Assembly (NCBI GenBank): GCA_017621475.1
Contig: JAGATA010000020.1
Coordinates: 1-64,000, forward strand
Origin: Clostridia bacterium
GTDB taxonomy: Bacteria; Bacillota; Clostridia; Oscillospirales; CAG-272
DNA length: 64,000 nucleotides
Direction: 5' to 3'
The notes under the pieces are model-generated. The model made no database searches. It was given only the letters and a program-made list of their open reading frames with translations, and was not told the origin of the DNA. Each line of letters opens with the position of its first letter. The stretch's first letter is position 1. A program made the translations under genes and the position numbers. This document shows, in pieces, positions 1 to 7,342 of this stretch.

Positions 1-122
1 GCCTAGTCAGTCTTTCCGATTACTACAAAAAGGTAGCACATATTTAATTTTGAATTGAACCGCCGTATGCCGAACGGCACGTACGGTGGTGTGAGAGGTG
101 GATTAAATTCTACCTACTCGAT
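1..122 (+). mobile_element. Group II intron, 3' end only (domains V and VI)
   Basis: The window opens inside a group II intron. Bases 59-90 fold as domain V: ACCGCCGTA pairs with TACGGTGGT around a GCC/GGC upper stem with a GAAC loop and the usual AC/CG two-base bulge. Bases 93-119 fold as domain VI, with GAG/CTC at the base and a bulged A at 116 as the expected branch point. The 3' splice site should lie near base 122. The rest of the intron, including any reverse transcriptase gene, lies to the left of the window. No exon gene is recognisable just downstream. Confidence 0.85.
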
Positions 123-140
123 TACCATCGGGCGGTAATG

Positions 141-265
141 AGCCTCCCTTGTGTAAAGGGAGGTGGCTTGCGAAGCAAGACGGAGGGATTGTAAAAGCAA
201 TAATTCATGTTAAACAATCCCTCAGTCACCTTCGGTGACAGCTCCCTTTGCACAAGGGAGCCTTT
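141..265. repeat. MITE-like palindromic repeat, copy A
   Basis: Terminal arms pair: AGCCTCCCTTGTG on the left against CACAAGGGAGCCT on the right. Internal hairpins (GGCTTGCGAAGCAAG, GTCACCTTCGGTGAC) sit between them. There is no coding capacity. Related copies lie near 2249-2391, 15420-15567 and 45899-45972, always between genes. Confidence 0.8.
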
Positions 266-354
266 CTTTTGTTCATCTATGACTTGTCAAATTTCCTGAC
301 AAGCACTGCTTTTGTGGACACAAAAGCGACACCCCGCGCAAGTGCAACAGCGCG

Positions 355-1398
355 TTATTGTACAATCAACGATTTAAAGTCCTCTGTTTCTTTGATAGGA
401 TCAAAGCAACGGTTGTTATTCAAACAGCGAATGAAATCATCAACATCGGTTATATCGGAATCTGTAACGGGATGCTCTTCTTCGATAAGTGAAAATAGCG
501 GAGCTGTGAACTTTATTGTCTTTTGGTGATTTATTTTTGTCATTTCTTCCGCATGGTATCTTGCTTTTTTCAGTTCTTCTAATACACAGTCATATTGTTG
601 TGTTTTGCAAAAACAAAAGGCTTTGCTGATAGAATTGTATTGCAGAGTATTGTGATAATACTGAAAATTCCCGTCCGGAAACATAATATTCAGTATTTTT
701 TCAACGGCATCATACACTTCTATTGAGTCTTGACCGAATTTTAGCTGGAAGAGAAAGCTATTTAATTTTGTATTTGTAAGGTGCTGACAATGCTTTTTCC
801 TTTCTTCACCCTCCAGGCACCAACAAAGCAACTCATCCCTTTTCTCCTCATTCTCTTCTAACATAGCGTATTGCTTGGCTTCGTCCTTTTTTTGATTGCA
901 GCTAAGTGCAAGAACGATTCCGAACAACGCTTTGGAATATAATTTTGAATCCTTGGTGTTATCCAAAACCAATTTATAATGTTTTGCTGAACTTTCAAGC
1001 AAACGAGTATATTTACTATTATCCAAGGTCGGTATAGCAACATAATATTCTGCCGATGCTAACCATTCCACGTATTCCATATTTCCCGGATATTCAGCAA
1101 CCGCACGCAGGGCGATCTGATAATTCTTTTCTTTGTCGTCGTGTTCCCAATATTTGTGAAATGCTTCGTCAAATTCCGCTTTTCTCAAATCCTTTTGGTA
1201 GGTTTCCATTCCAAGCAGATAATCAGTGGTCACGTTAAATAAATTGGCAAGCGGCGGTAATAAAGAAATGTCGGGCATGGCAACGTCTGTTTCCCAACGG
1301 CTGACTGCCTGCGGAGAAATAGAAAGAAGTTCTGCAAGATTTTCTTGTGTCATATTGGCTTCTTTACGAAGCACTTTAATCGTTTGTCCAAATGTCAT
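355..1398 (-). CDS. XRE-family transcriptional regulator with long helical C-terminus
   Basis: The product is 347 aa. Residues 1-60 form a Cro/CI-type helix-turn-helix (TIKVLRKEANMTQENLAELL, then SPQAVSRWE as the recognition region, ending in TTDYLLGM). The remainder is helical with many Trp/Tyr/Leu pairs and looks TPR-like, but I see no catalytic motif. I chose the ATG at 1398 because GGGAG lies about 10 bases upstream; the reading frame stays open further but without a better site. The gene is monocistronic and its DNA target is unknown. The HTH assignment is firm; the role of the C-terminal domain is not known. Confidence 0.85.
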   Translation of the reverse strand: MTFGQTIKVLRKEANMTQENLAELLSISPQAVSRWETDVAMPDISLLPPLANLFNVTTDYLLGMETYQKDLRKAEFDEAFHKYWEHDDKEKNYQIALRAVAEYPGNMEYVEWLASAEYYVAIPTLDNSKYTRLLESSAKHYKLVLDNTKDSKLYSKALFGIVLALSCNQKKDEAKQYAMLEENEEKRDELLCWCLEGEERKKHCQHLTNTKLNSFLFQLKFGQDSIEVYDAVEKILNIMFPDGNFQYYHNTLQYNSISKAFCFCKTQQYDCVLEELKKARYHAEEMTKINHQKTIKFTAPLFSLIEEEHPVTDSDITDVDDFIRCLNNNRCFDPIKETEDFKSLIVQ

Positions 1399-1639
1399 AT
1401 AAACCATTCTCCCAATTTTGTTACTTGACCGGTCTGTGATTATATTATACCCAAATTTTGACGATTTGTCCACCTCTCAATAATTGATAGGTTATAAACC
1501 GAAAATTGAGTTGGGCATAAAAGTTTGGCATACCTGCTTTATCGCAGGTACGCCAAAGGGAGTTTTTTGTTATGTTTGTATGGATAATAAGGGATTTACC
1601 ATAGAGGCAAGTCTTGCTCGTCCGCTTTGAAATGGTATG

Positions 1640-1909
1640 TCATTTTTGCTCATTTTCTTTATCGCGCTCTCGCAGTTTTACCGTTAAAAGCTCATATGAG
1701 CAGATATGGAAGTGTTGGTACAGATTGTATAAAACTCGGCAGCTCATTTGCGGGGGAACAAAATCGTTTTCGATAGATCGGAGCGTTTTCATACAAACAC
1801 CCATAATTCGCATCATTTTTGTACGCGATAGCCTATGTTTTTCCATAAGATATTTTACGTTGTCACATAGGATGAGCTTTTTGCTATCTGTTTTTTCTTT
1901 ACTGTTCAT
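1640..1909 (-). CDS. Small HTH protein, 89 aa
   Basis: A compact basic protein with a probable helix-turn-helix (KHRLSRTKMMRIMGVCMKTL followed by RSIEN), resembling a shortened XRE domain. A perfect AGGAGGT ribosome site lies 6 bases before the ATG at 1909, and a strong promoter with a palindromic operator lies just upstream. It is divergent from the XRE gene at 2028. The family is not recognised by name. The layout suggests a repressor or a member of a small genetic switch, which is inference. Confidence 0.7.
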   Translation of the reverse strand: MNSKEKTDSKKLILCDNVKYLMEKHRLSRTKMMRIMGVCMKTLRSIENDFVPPQMSCRVLYNLYQHFHICSYELLTVKLRERDKENEQK

Positions 1910-1950
1910 TTTTTACCTCCTAGTATATACCTAATGGTGTTTACAAAAAT

Positions 1951-1979
1951 ATTATAGCACCTTTTAAGGTGCGCGTCAA
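1951..1979 (-). promoter_or_regulatory. Sigma-A promoter with palindromic operator in the spacer
   Basis: On the minus strand TTGACG (1979-1974) is 17 bases from TATAAT (1956-1951). The spacer at 1957-1972 is the inverted repeat GCACCTTTTAAGGTGC (7-bp arms, 2-base centre). It reads into the 89-aa HTH gene. A repressor dimer bound there would block RNA polymerase. Confidence 0.8.
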
Positions 1980-1998
1980 GGGCATCTTATCGGGTGCG

Positions 1999-2007
1999 TG
2001 ATATAAT
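1999..2007 (+). promoter_or_regulatory. Extended -10 promoter for the 2028 XRE gene
   Basis: TGATATAAT is an extended -10 element (TG-N-TATAAT) with no good -35 at 17 bases. It lies about 20 bases before the start codon and close to the GCACC/GGTGC palindrome of the divergent promoter. Confidence 0.55.
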
Positions 2008-2027
2008 GTGGAAAAGGAGGTTTGCAA

Positions 2028-2243
2028 ATGAATTATTATATAAGATTGAAAAATTTAAGAGAAGATAACGATCTTACTCAAATGGATATTGCAAAACTTT
2101 TGGAAACTACACGACAGCAAGTGAGTAAGTGGGAGCAAGGAACGCAAATGATGGGCGTTGATAAATATATAAAATTATCTCAATTTTATGGAGTATCCGT
2201 AGATTATTTGCTGGGGCTTACAGATAACCCGAAAAAGCTCTGA
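2028..2243 (+). CDS. Small XRE-family HTH regulator, 71 aa
   Basis: A single Cro/CI helix-turn-helix fills the protein: IRLKNLREDNDLTQMDIAKL, then TRQQVSKWEQG as recognition helix, ending in VDYLLGLTD. I used the ATG at 2028, preceded by AAGGAGG 7 bases upstream, not the TTG two codons earlier. It is divergent from the 89-aa HTH gene and shares its 118-base intergenic region, so mutual or auto-regulation through the palindrome at 1957-1972 is likely but unproven. Confidence 0.85.
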   Translation: MNYYIRLKNLREDNDLTQMDIAKLLETTRQQVSKWEQGTQMMGVDKYIKLSQFYGVSVDYLLGLTDNPKKL

Positions 2244-2248
2244 TGAAG

Positions 2249-2391
2249 TTAGCCTTCCTCCGGGAGGAAGGTGGATTTTGCAAAGCAAAAGACGGAAGGA
2301 GAGTGCGAAATTTTTAAAATTTTGTTTGATTTTTTGAACGCTTTCTCCTTAAGTCAGCTTGCGCTGACAGCTCCCTTTCGGAGGGAGCTAA
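2249..2391. repeat. MITE-like palindromic repeat, copy B
   Basis: It begins TTAGCCTTCCTCCGGGAGGAA and ends GCTCCCTTTCGGAGGGAGCTA, with internal hairpins TTTTGCAAAGCAAAA and GTCAGCTTGCGCTGAC. Same family as copy A but with a diverged centre. It may also act as a terminator after the XRE gene. Confidence 0.75.
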
Positions 2392-2436
2392 GTTTAAGTT
2401 AAAAAAATTATTATTGCACAAAAAAGGAGAACTACT

Positions 2437-2952
2437 ATGAAACTTATGATAGCTTCCGATATACACGGCTCGGCGTATTATTGCGAAAAATTACTTGAAG
2501 CATATAAAAAAGAGGGCGCGGAGCGTCTTTTGCTGCTTGGCGACGTGCTTTACCACGGTCCGCGCAACGATCTGCCCGAAAAATATGCACCAAAAAGCGT
2601 GATTTCTATGCTTAACGCTATGAAAAACGAAATAATCTGCGTGCGCGGCAACTGCGACACGGAGGTTGACCAGATGGTGCTGGAATTTCCGATACTTTCG
2701 GAAACTGCCGTTATCTTTGACGGAAGCGTGAAGATATTTGCAACACACGGGCATAAATTCAACAAAGATAACCTTCCTCCGCTTTGCGAGGGGGACGTGC
2801 TTGTGTATGGACATACACACGTTCCGATAGACCTTGTTTCGAACGGGGTGAGATGCCTTAACCCGGGCTCCGTTTCTATTCCCAAGGAAGGAAGCGCGCA
2901 CGGATATATCATCTACGAAAACGGAGAATTTTCCCATAAATCGCTTGACTGA
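2437..2952 (+). CDS. yfcE: YfcE-type metallophosphoesterase
   Basis: A 171-aa cytosolic phosphodiesterase of the calcineurin-like MJ0936/YfcE family, normal length. All metal-binding motifs are present in order: SDIHG (7-11), LLGDVLYHG (34-41), RGNCD (70-74), ATHGH (102-106) and YGHTH (124-128), followed by NPGSVS (142-147). YfcE enzymes hydrolyse phosphodiesters with Mn(II); the natural substrate is not established. AAAAAGGAG precedes the ATG. It sits between repeat copy B and the cobalamin riboswitch and is probably monocistronic. Confidence 0.93.
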   Translation: MKLMIASDIHGSAYYCEKLLEAYKKEGAERLLLLGDVLYHGPRNDLPEKYAPKSVISMLNAMKNEIICVRGNCDTEVDQMVLEFPILSETAVIFDGSVKIFATHGHKFNKDNLPPLCEGDVLVYGHTHVPIDLVSNGVRCLNPGSVSIPKEGSAHGYIIYENGEFSHKSLD

Positions 2953-2956
2953 ACGG

Positions 2957-2985
2957 TTGACACGAGGAAATTTTTGTGCTATCCT
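2957..2985 (+). promoter_or_regulatory. Promoter of the cobalamin riboswitch transcript
   Basis: TTGACA (2957-2962) and TATCCT (2980-2985) are 17 bases apart. Initiation near 2992 would place the whole riboswitch aptamer in the leader. Confidence 0.75.
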
Positions 2986-3000
2986 AATTAAAAATAAATA

Positions 3001-3110
3001 TCTTGCGGTGCGGACAAGGAAATCTCGGTGAAAATCCGTCGCAACAGCCATTACCGTAATTGCTTTTTGCATAAGTCGGAATGCTTGCCGCTCCGTCGCT
3101 TACCGATACA
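3001..3110 (+). promoter_or_regulatory. Cobalamin (B12) riboswitch aptamer
   Basis: The conserved landmarks of the cobalamin family occur in order: GCGGTGCGGACAAGGAAA, GGTGAAAATCCG (3028-3039), the CAACAGCC segment (3042-3049), TACCGTAAT, then AAGTCGGAATGCTTGCCGC (3073-3091). This matches the B12-box core GGTGAAAATCC, ACAGCC and AAGTCGGAxGC-TGCC. The leader then runs into a strong terminator at 3206-3249, so B12 binding probably causes premature termination. The controlled genes are the two secreted proteins at 3324 and 4008. Confidence 0.88.
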
Positions 3111-3205
3111 TCGGGCACTTTTGGGCAAACAGAAAGGTGCGGCCGTTTTTGAAGATCCGTTTTTCGCAGGAGCATTTCTGCGCTTTTTCTGCACGGAATT
3201 TTGCG

Positions 3206-3249
3206 GCGCTCTTTAGACCCTTGTGTTTAAAGAGTGCTTTTTGTTTTGA
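3206..3249 (+). terminator. Riboswitch-controlled intrinsic terminator
   Basis: GCGCTCTTTA (3206-3215) pairs with TAAAGAGTGC (3228-3237), followed by TTTTTTGTTTT. It lies between the aptamer and the first gene, as expected for transcriptional attenuation. Confidence 0.85.
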
Positions 3250-3323
3250 ATCGGCGGGCGTTCCGTCTGCGCCTTGTATGAAAATGATGTTTGTTTTATT
3301 AAAATCAAAAGGAGAATATCAAA

Positions 3324-4007
3324 ATGAAAAAACAGGCAAAAAGAATAGTTTCTCTTGTTCTCGCGTTTGCAATGCTTGCGCTTTGCGCTCTTACATTTGC
3401 ATCCTGCGGCGAAAAGGATTACGTTTACGTAACCATTGCGGATGAAAAAGGAAACATAGTTGTGGCTTACGAAAAAGTTTACCCAAAAGAGCTCACGGCA
3501 GATGCGGCACTCTCTGCGGCGCACGAAAAATTCTATGAGGGTGGTTCGGATGGATACGCGAGCGCGGAATCTTCCTACGGTCTTTCTCTTACAAAGCTTT
3601 GGGGTGTGGAAAACGGCGGCTCTTACGGATATTATGTAAATAATGTCTCTCCCTCATCTCTTGCGGATGCGGTTGCAGTGGGCTACCATATCTATGCCTT
3701 TGTTTACACGGACCTTGAAACTTTTGGCGATAAATATTCTTACTTCAACGTGACAACGGGAGAAACACTCAGAGGGGCAACGTTCGAACTTTGGCTCAAT
3801 TACCTCGATTACGATGAAAATTGGAATATCGTAAAAAAAGAAGCCACAGGTGCTACCATCACGATCAACGGCAAAGAAACGGAATACGTAACCGATGAAA
3901 ACGGTATAGTACTTATGAAATTTTCCGAAGCAGGTGAATACGTTATAAGCGCAAAGGGCAAAAATGTTACTCTTACGCCTCCCATAGCAATCATAACGGT
4001 GGAATAA
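3324..4007 (+). CDS. DUF4430-type lipoprotein, transcobalamin beta-domain-like
   Basis: A 227-aa surface lipoprotein. The signal peptide ends in a lipobox with Cys28 (TFASCGE). Residues about 33-130 match the DUF4430 pattern, related to the C-terminal beta-domain of intrinsic factor and transcobalamin: VTIADEKGN, LTADAALSAA, then GGSYGYYVNNV (98-108) and the VGYHIYAFVYTD strand (119-130). Residues 150-227 form a second small beta domain (GATITING, VTDENGIVLMKF). It has a GGAG ribosome site and lies behind the cobalamin riboswitch. The stop codon abuts the next ATG, so the two are co-translated. B12 binding is inferred from fold and regulation, not shown. Confidence 0.8.
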   Translation: MKKQAKRIVSLVLAFAMLALCALTFASCGEKDYVYVTIADEKGNIVVAYEKVYPKELTADAALSAAHEKFYEGGSDGYASAESSYGLSLTKLWGVENGGSYGYYVNNVSPSSLADAVAVGYHIYAFVYTDLETFGDKYSYFNVTTGETLRGATFELWLNYLDYDENWNIVKKEATGATITINGKETEYVTDENGIVLMKFSEAGEYVISAKGKNVTLTPPIAIITVE

Positions 4008-5090
4008 ATGAAAAGAGTTTTTTCTTTGCTTTTGGCGGCAATGTTGTTTAGCTTTGCTTTTTCGGCTTCTGCCTTTGACGTGCGTGACGATATAGACGGT
4101 ATCGTTGCGTACAAAACGGAGGAATACGGCGCAAAAAGCGTGCAGGGGCTTGCAGATGCTCTTGCTGCGGATGCGGGCACGGGAGCTGAATGGTACGTGA
4201 TCAGCCTTTGCGCGCTTGGAGAATACGATATGGGCGCATATGCACAGGCACTTGCGGACTTCCTTTCGGAAAACAAGCTTATGGGCGCGGAAGCAGAGCG
4301 TTGCGCGCTTACCTTTATCGCCTGCGGCGTTAAGAGCTCTTATATAGACTACGCCGCAGAAAATTTTATCGGCAAGCAGGGTATTATGAGCTATATCTGG
4401 GGCTTGCATCTTCTCAATAACGGCGCAAAAAGCTCCGCTTATACGGCGGAGAGTACGGCACTTGCCATTATAGAGCGCCAATGCGCGGACGGAGGCTTTT
4501 CTCTTACGGGGGATGCGGGCGACGTTGACGTGACGTCAATGGCTCTTTGTGCGCTTGCACCGCATATAGAAAATAACGATGAGATTGCAAATTCCGCGCA
4601 AAAAGCCCTCTCTTTCATTTCCGCTTCACAGCTTGAGAGCGGCGGCTTTAAAAGCCGCGGCGTAGAAAACAGCGAAAGCGCGGCGCAGGTTATAACCGCG
4701 CTTTGCGCCCTTGGAATAGACCCTCGGACGGATTCGCGTTTTATAAAGAACGGCAAAAGCGCGCTCGATGCGCTTGCCTCATTCAAACTTGCAAGCGGAG
4801 CGTACGCTCACGCCGCAGGCGAGAGTGAAAACGACATAGCGACACAGCAGGCACTCTACGCGCTTATCGCCCTTCAAATGTTTGACGAGGGCAAAGGTTC
4901 CTTCTTCATTTTTGAAGATAAAGGGGATAAAACTCCTGCGGGTTTTCGCGATGTGGAATTTGAGCGCGGAAACGGCGAAGTGCCCAAAGAAAAGGCGGAT
5001 ATAAAGATCATCGTGTGCGTTGCGGTGATCGGCGTTTGCGCGCTCGGCATCGCGGCGGCTTTGCTTATGCCTAAGAAGAAAAAAGAATAA
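4008..5090 (+). CDS. Secreted alpha/alpha-barrel protein (prenyltransferase-like repeats), C-terminal membrane anchor
   Basis: The product is 360 aa. A signal peptide (1-22, ending SASA) is followed by repeated helical hairpins of the squalene-cyclase/prenyltransferase type: QCADGGFSLTGDAGDVDVTS (158-177), QLESGGFKSRGVENSESAAQ (208-227) and LASGAYAHAAGESENDIATQ (261-280). Intrinsic factor and transcobalamin use this alpha6/alpha6 barrel as their N-terminal domain. Residues 333-354 form a membrane helix followed by PKKKKE, so the barrel is held on the outer face of the membrane. The first codon directly follows the stop of the DUF4430 gene, under the same riboswitch. The pair looks like a split transcobalamin. 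Confidence 0.8.
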   Translation: MKRVFSLLLAAMLFSFAFSASAFDVRDDIDGIVAYKTEEYGAKSVQGLADALAADAGTGAEWYVISLCALGEYDMGAYAQALADFLSENKLMGAEAERCALTFIACGVKSSYIDYAAENFIGKQGIMSYIWGLHLLNNGAKSSAYTAESTALAIIERQCADGGFSLTGDAGDVDVTSMALCALAPHIENNDEIANSAQKALSFISASQLESGGFKSRGVENSESAAQVITALCALGIDPRTDSRFIKNGKSALDALASFKLASGAYAHAAGESENDIATQQALYALIALQMFDEGKGSFFIFEDKGDKTPAGFRDVEFERGNGEVPKEKADIKIIVCVAVIGVCALGIAAALLMPKKKKE

Positions 5091-5120
5091 AGAAAAATGC
5101 GGGAAACCGCATTTTTCTTT
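5091..5120 (+). terminator. Intrinsic terminator after the B12 operon
   Basis: AAAAATGCGG-GAAA-CCGCATTTTT followed by CTTTT. Confidence 0.85.
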
Positions 5121-5154
5121 TGCAGGTTCTTTGTGCAAATTTTATATCATATAT

Positions 5155-5182
5155 TGACTTGAAGCATTTTTTATTGTATAAT
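5155..5182 (+). promoter_or_regulatory. Promoter of the DUF4886 lipoprotein gene
   Basis: TTGACT (5155-5160) and TATAAT (5177-5182), 16 bases apart, about 40 bases before the start codon. Confidence 0.75.
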
Positions 5183-5223
5183 ATTTGCAGTAATCTTAAT
5201 TTATTTGAAAGGATTTTTTACCT

Positions 5224-7224
5224 ATGAAGAAAGTAACAAGTTTATTGGCTCTCGTTTTGGCGCTCCTTATGTTGTTTACGGCTTGCGGCGAACCTGCTGT
5301 AACAACGGAAGCTAATGCCACAACAGAAGCCTCCACAACAACGGAAGAAGCTACAACAGCTACTACTGCTACTACAGAAGCAAAAGCTTGCGTTCACGAA
5401 TGGGAAGTGCTCGAAGGCACAGCACCCGGCGTTTTGACGGAAGGCACAGGCAAATTCAAGTGCAAACTCTGCGAAGAAACGTTTGAAGGCACACTTCCCG
5501 CTACAAAGAAGATAAAGATCCTTGCTATCGGTAACAGCTTCAGCGTTGACGCTATGGAAACGCACCTCCATAAGGTTTTTGCAGCACTCGGTATCGAAGC
5601 TACACTCGGCAACCTTTATATCGGCGGTTGCTCTCTCGATACACACTGGGACAATATCCAGAACAACAAGAGAGCTTATACATATTATTATAAAGCTGCC
5701 CAGAAGAGCACGTTCACATCCCTTACAAACAGCATCAACTCCGCTATCAAGGCTCAGGATTGGGATATTATCACAATTCAGCAGGTAAGCCAGGACAGCG
5801 GTCGTCCCCAGACTTTCAATAACCTTCAGAACATTCTCGATTTCATCGAAGCTAACAAGACAAACCCCGACGCTAAGATCTACTGGCATATGACTTGGGC
5901 TTACGCGCAGAACAGCACTCATAGTGGCTTTGCTAACTACAACAAAGACCAGATGACGATGTATAACGCTATCGCAGATGCTGTTGAAAACTACGTTATG
6001 AAGTACGACGCTATCGACGGCGTTATCCCTTCAGGTACAGCTATCCAGAACTTGCGTACATCCTACATCGGCGATAACCTCACACGCGACGGTTACCACC
6101 TTAACTACACTGCAGACTCCCTTGGCAGACTTACAGCATCCGTTACTTGGGCAGCTGCACTTACAGGCTCCGATCTTTCCGATTTCAAATATGAAAACAA
6201 GGCATACCCCTCCGTTGCGGCATCCGTTCCCGCAATCGTTGATGCGGTTTTGAACGCTGTTAAGAATCCTTTTGAGGTTACACCTTCCAAGTACCCGCCC
6301 GAACCCAAAGAGGTTATTCCCAACAATCCTCTTACGGATGAAGACAAGGCTATCCTTAAAGGCTACGGCGTAAATCCCGATGATTACGAAGCACTCGCGA
6401 TTCAGCATACACTCCACGCATACTATCTTTCTACAAGCGGCTCCGGACTTACATCTAAATCCAACTCCTCCGCTTCTAACCTTGTAAACTTCATTGCAAC
6501 GCAGATATTTGAAAAAGAGCAGATTCCGAACGGCTCTATCATTTATATCAAGAAGGGCTATCAGTACCGTCCCGAGGGTTGGTCTTCTCTTAACGCAAAG
6601 ACAAACGGCCGACCCGACAACGTAACAACGGAATTTGTTGTTGTCGACTCTGCTTGGTGGAGAGAATTCAATTACCGTGCGTTCAATATCGCTATTGAAG
6701 GCGCTGCAGCTTCCTCTGTTGTAAGTGAAAAGGATATGGGCGTATTAAAGATTTATGTTCCCAAGAGCCCTGTTGAAGAAAAGCCCGAAGAAAAACCCGC
6801 ACTTCCTACAAGAGAAGACCTTGCAGATACAAGCAAATATACAAAGCTTGCGCTTGATTTCAAAGTACAGGCTTACTACAATTCCAACGACAATAACTAT
6901 AGATCCACAATGATCACAGGCGCTAACAGCGCAGCTTCCAATATCCCCAACTTTGCGGCTACTCAGATCTTCACAAAAGAAGAACTTCCCGTTGGCGCGG
7001 TTATCGTTGTTGACGAAGGCTACCAGTACCGTCCCGAAGGTTGGATAGGACTTAACACAAAGACTGCAAACCGTCCCGGCAACGTTTCTACCGAAATCGT
7101 TGTTATAGACGATGCTTGGTGGGGTTCTTTTACACATCGTGCATTCAACCTTTCCAAGGTTCAGACAGCAACAATGAAAGCATCCGACACAGCTCACTTC
7201 GCAATCTACATTCCGGTAAAATAA
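5224..7224 (+). CDS. Large lipoprotein: SGNH/DUF4886 hydrolase plus two tandem C-terminal domains
   Basis: The product is 666 aa. The lipobox Cys is residue 21, followed by a Thr/Glu-rich linker (26-55) and a short cysteine module (C56, C80, C83). Residues 96-320 are a DUF4886/SGNH hydrolase: GNSFS (103-107) carries the nucleophile Ser, followed by IQQVSQDSG (185-193) and the Asp/His pair in RDGYHL (D289, H292). Two homologous domains follow at about 390-495 and 541-645, each with NFxATQIF, GYQYRPEGW and a WW-x-xF segment. Their fold is unknown to me; they could bind polysaccharide. SGNH enzymes of this kind usually act on acylated glycans, so a surface deacylase is plausible. Monocistronic, with its own promoter and terminator. 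Confidence 0.8.
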   Translation: MKKVTSLLALVLALLMLFTACGEPAVTTEANATTEASTTTEEATTATTATTEAKACVHEWEVLEGTAPGVLTEGTGKFKCKLCEETFEGTLPATKKIKILAIGNSFSVDAMETHLHKVFAALGIEATLGNLYIGGCSLDTHWDNIQNNKRAYTYYYKAAQKSTFTSLTNSINSAIKAQDWDIITIQQVSQDSGRPQTFNNLQNILDFIEANKTNPDAKIYWHMTWAYAQNSTHSGFANYNKDQMTMYNAIADAVENYVMKYDAIDGVIPSGTAIQNLRTSYIGDNLTRDGYHLNYTADSLGRLTASVTWAAALTGSDLSDFKYENKAYPSVAASVPAIVDAVLNAVKNPFEVTPSKYPPEPKEVIPNNPLTDEDKAILKGYGVNPDDYEALAIQHTLHAYYLSTSGSGLTSKSNSSASNLVNFIATQIFEKEQIPNGSIIYIKKGYQYRPEGWSSLNAKTNGRPDNVTTEFVVVDSAWWREFNYRAFNIAIEGAAASSVVSEKDMGVLKIYVPKSPVEEKPEEKPALPTREDLADTSKYTKLALDFKVQAYYNSNDNNYRSTMITGANSAASNIPNFAATQIFTKEELPVGAVIVVDEGYQYRPEGWIGLNTKTANRPGNVSTEIVVIDDAWWGSFTHRAFNLSKVQTATMKASDTAHFAIYIPVK

Positions 7225-7236
7225 GTTAACTCAAAA

Positions 7237-7270
7237 AACGCACTTCAATTTTGAAGTGCGTTTTTTTTTT
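7237..7270 (+). terminator. Intrinsic terminator
   Basis: AACGCACTTCA-ATT-TTGAAGTGCG followed by a run of ten or more T. Confidence 0.9.
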
Positions 7271-7281
7271 AAAATGCGATG

Positions 7282-7310
7282 TTGACAGAGACTTTTCCAT
7301 TTGCTACAAT
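7282..7310 (+). promoter_or_regulatory. Promoter of the GH3 gene
   Basis: TTGACA (7282-7287) and TACAAT (7305-7310), spacing 17. Confidence 0.8.
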
Positions 7311-7342
7311 GAAATTGTAAATTTTAAAAGGAGCTTTTGCTT

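Noticed and set aside
2491..3072. 193-codon minus-strand frame opposite yfcE and the riboswitch
   Set aside because: All YfcE motifs are on the plus strand and the frame runs through the riboswitch aptamer.
3001..3110. Alternative reading of the leader as another riboswitch class
   Set aside because: The ordered B12-box elements and the cobalamin-carrier-like genes fit the cobalamin class; I saw no features of TPP, lysine, SAM or FMN aptamers.
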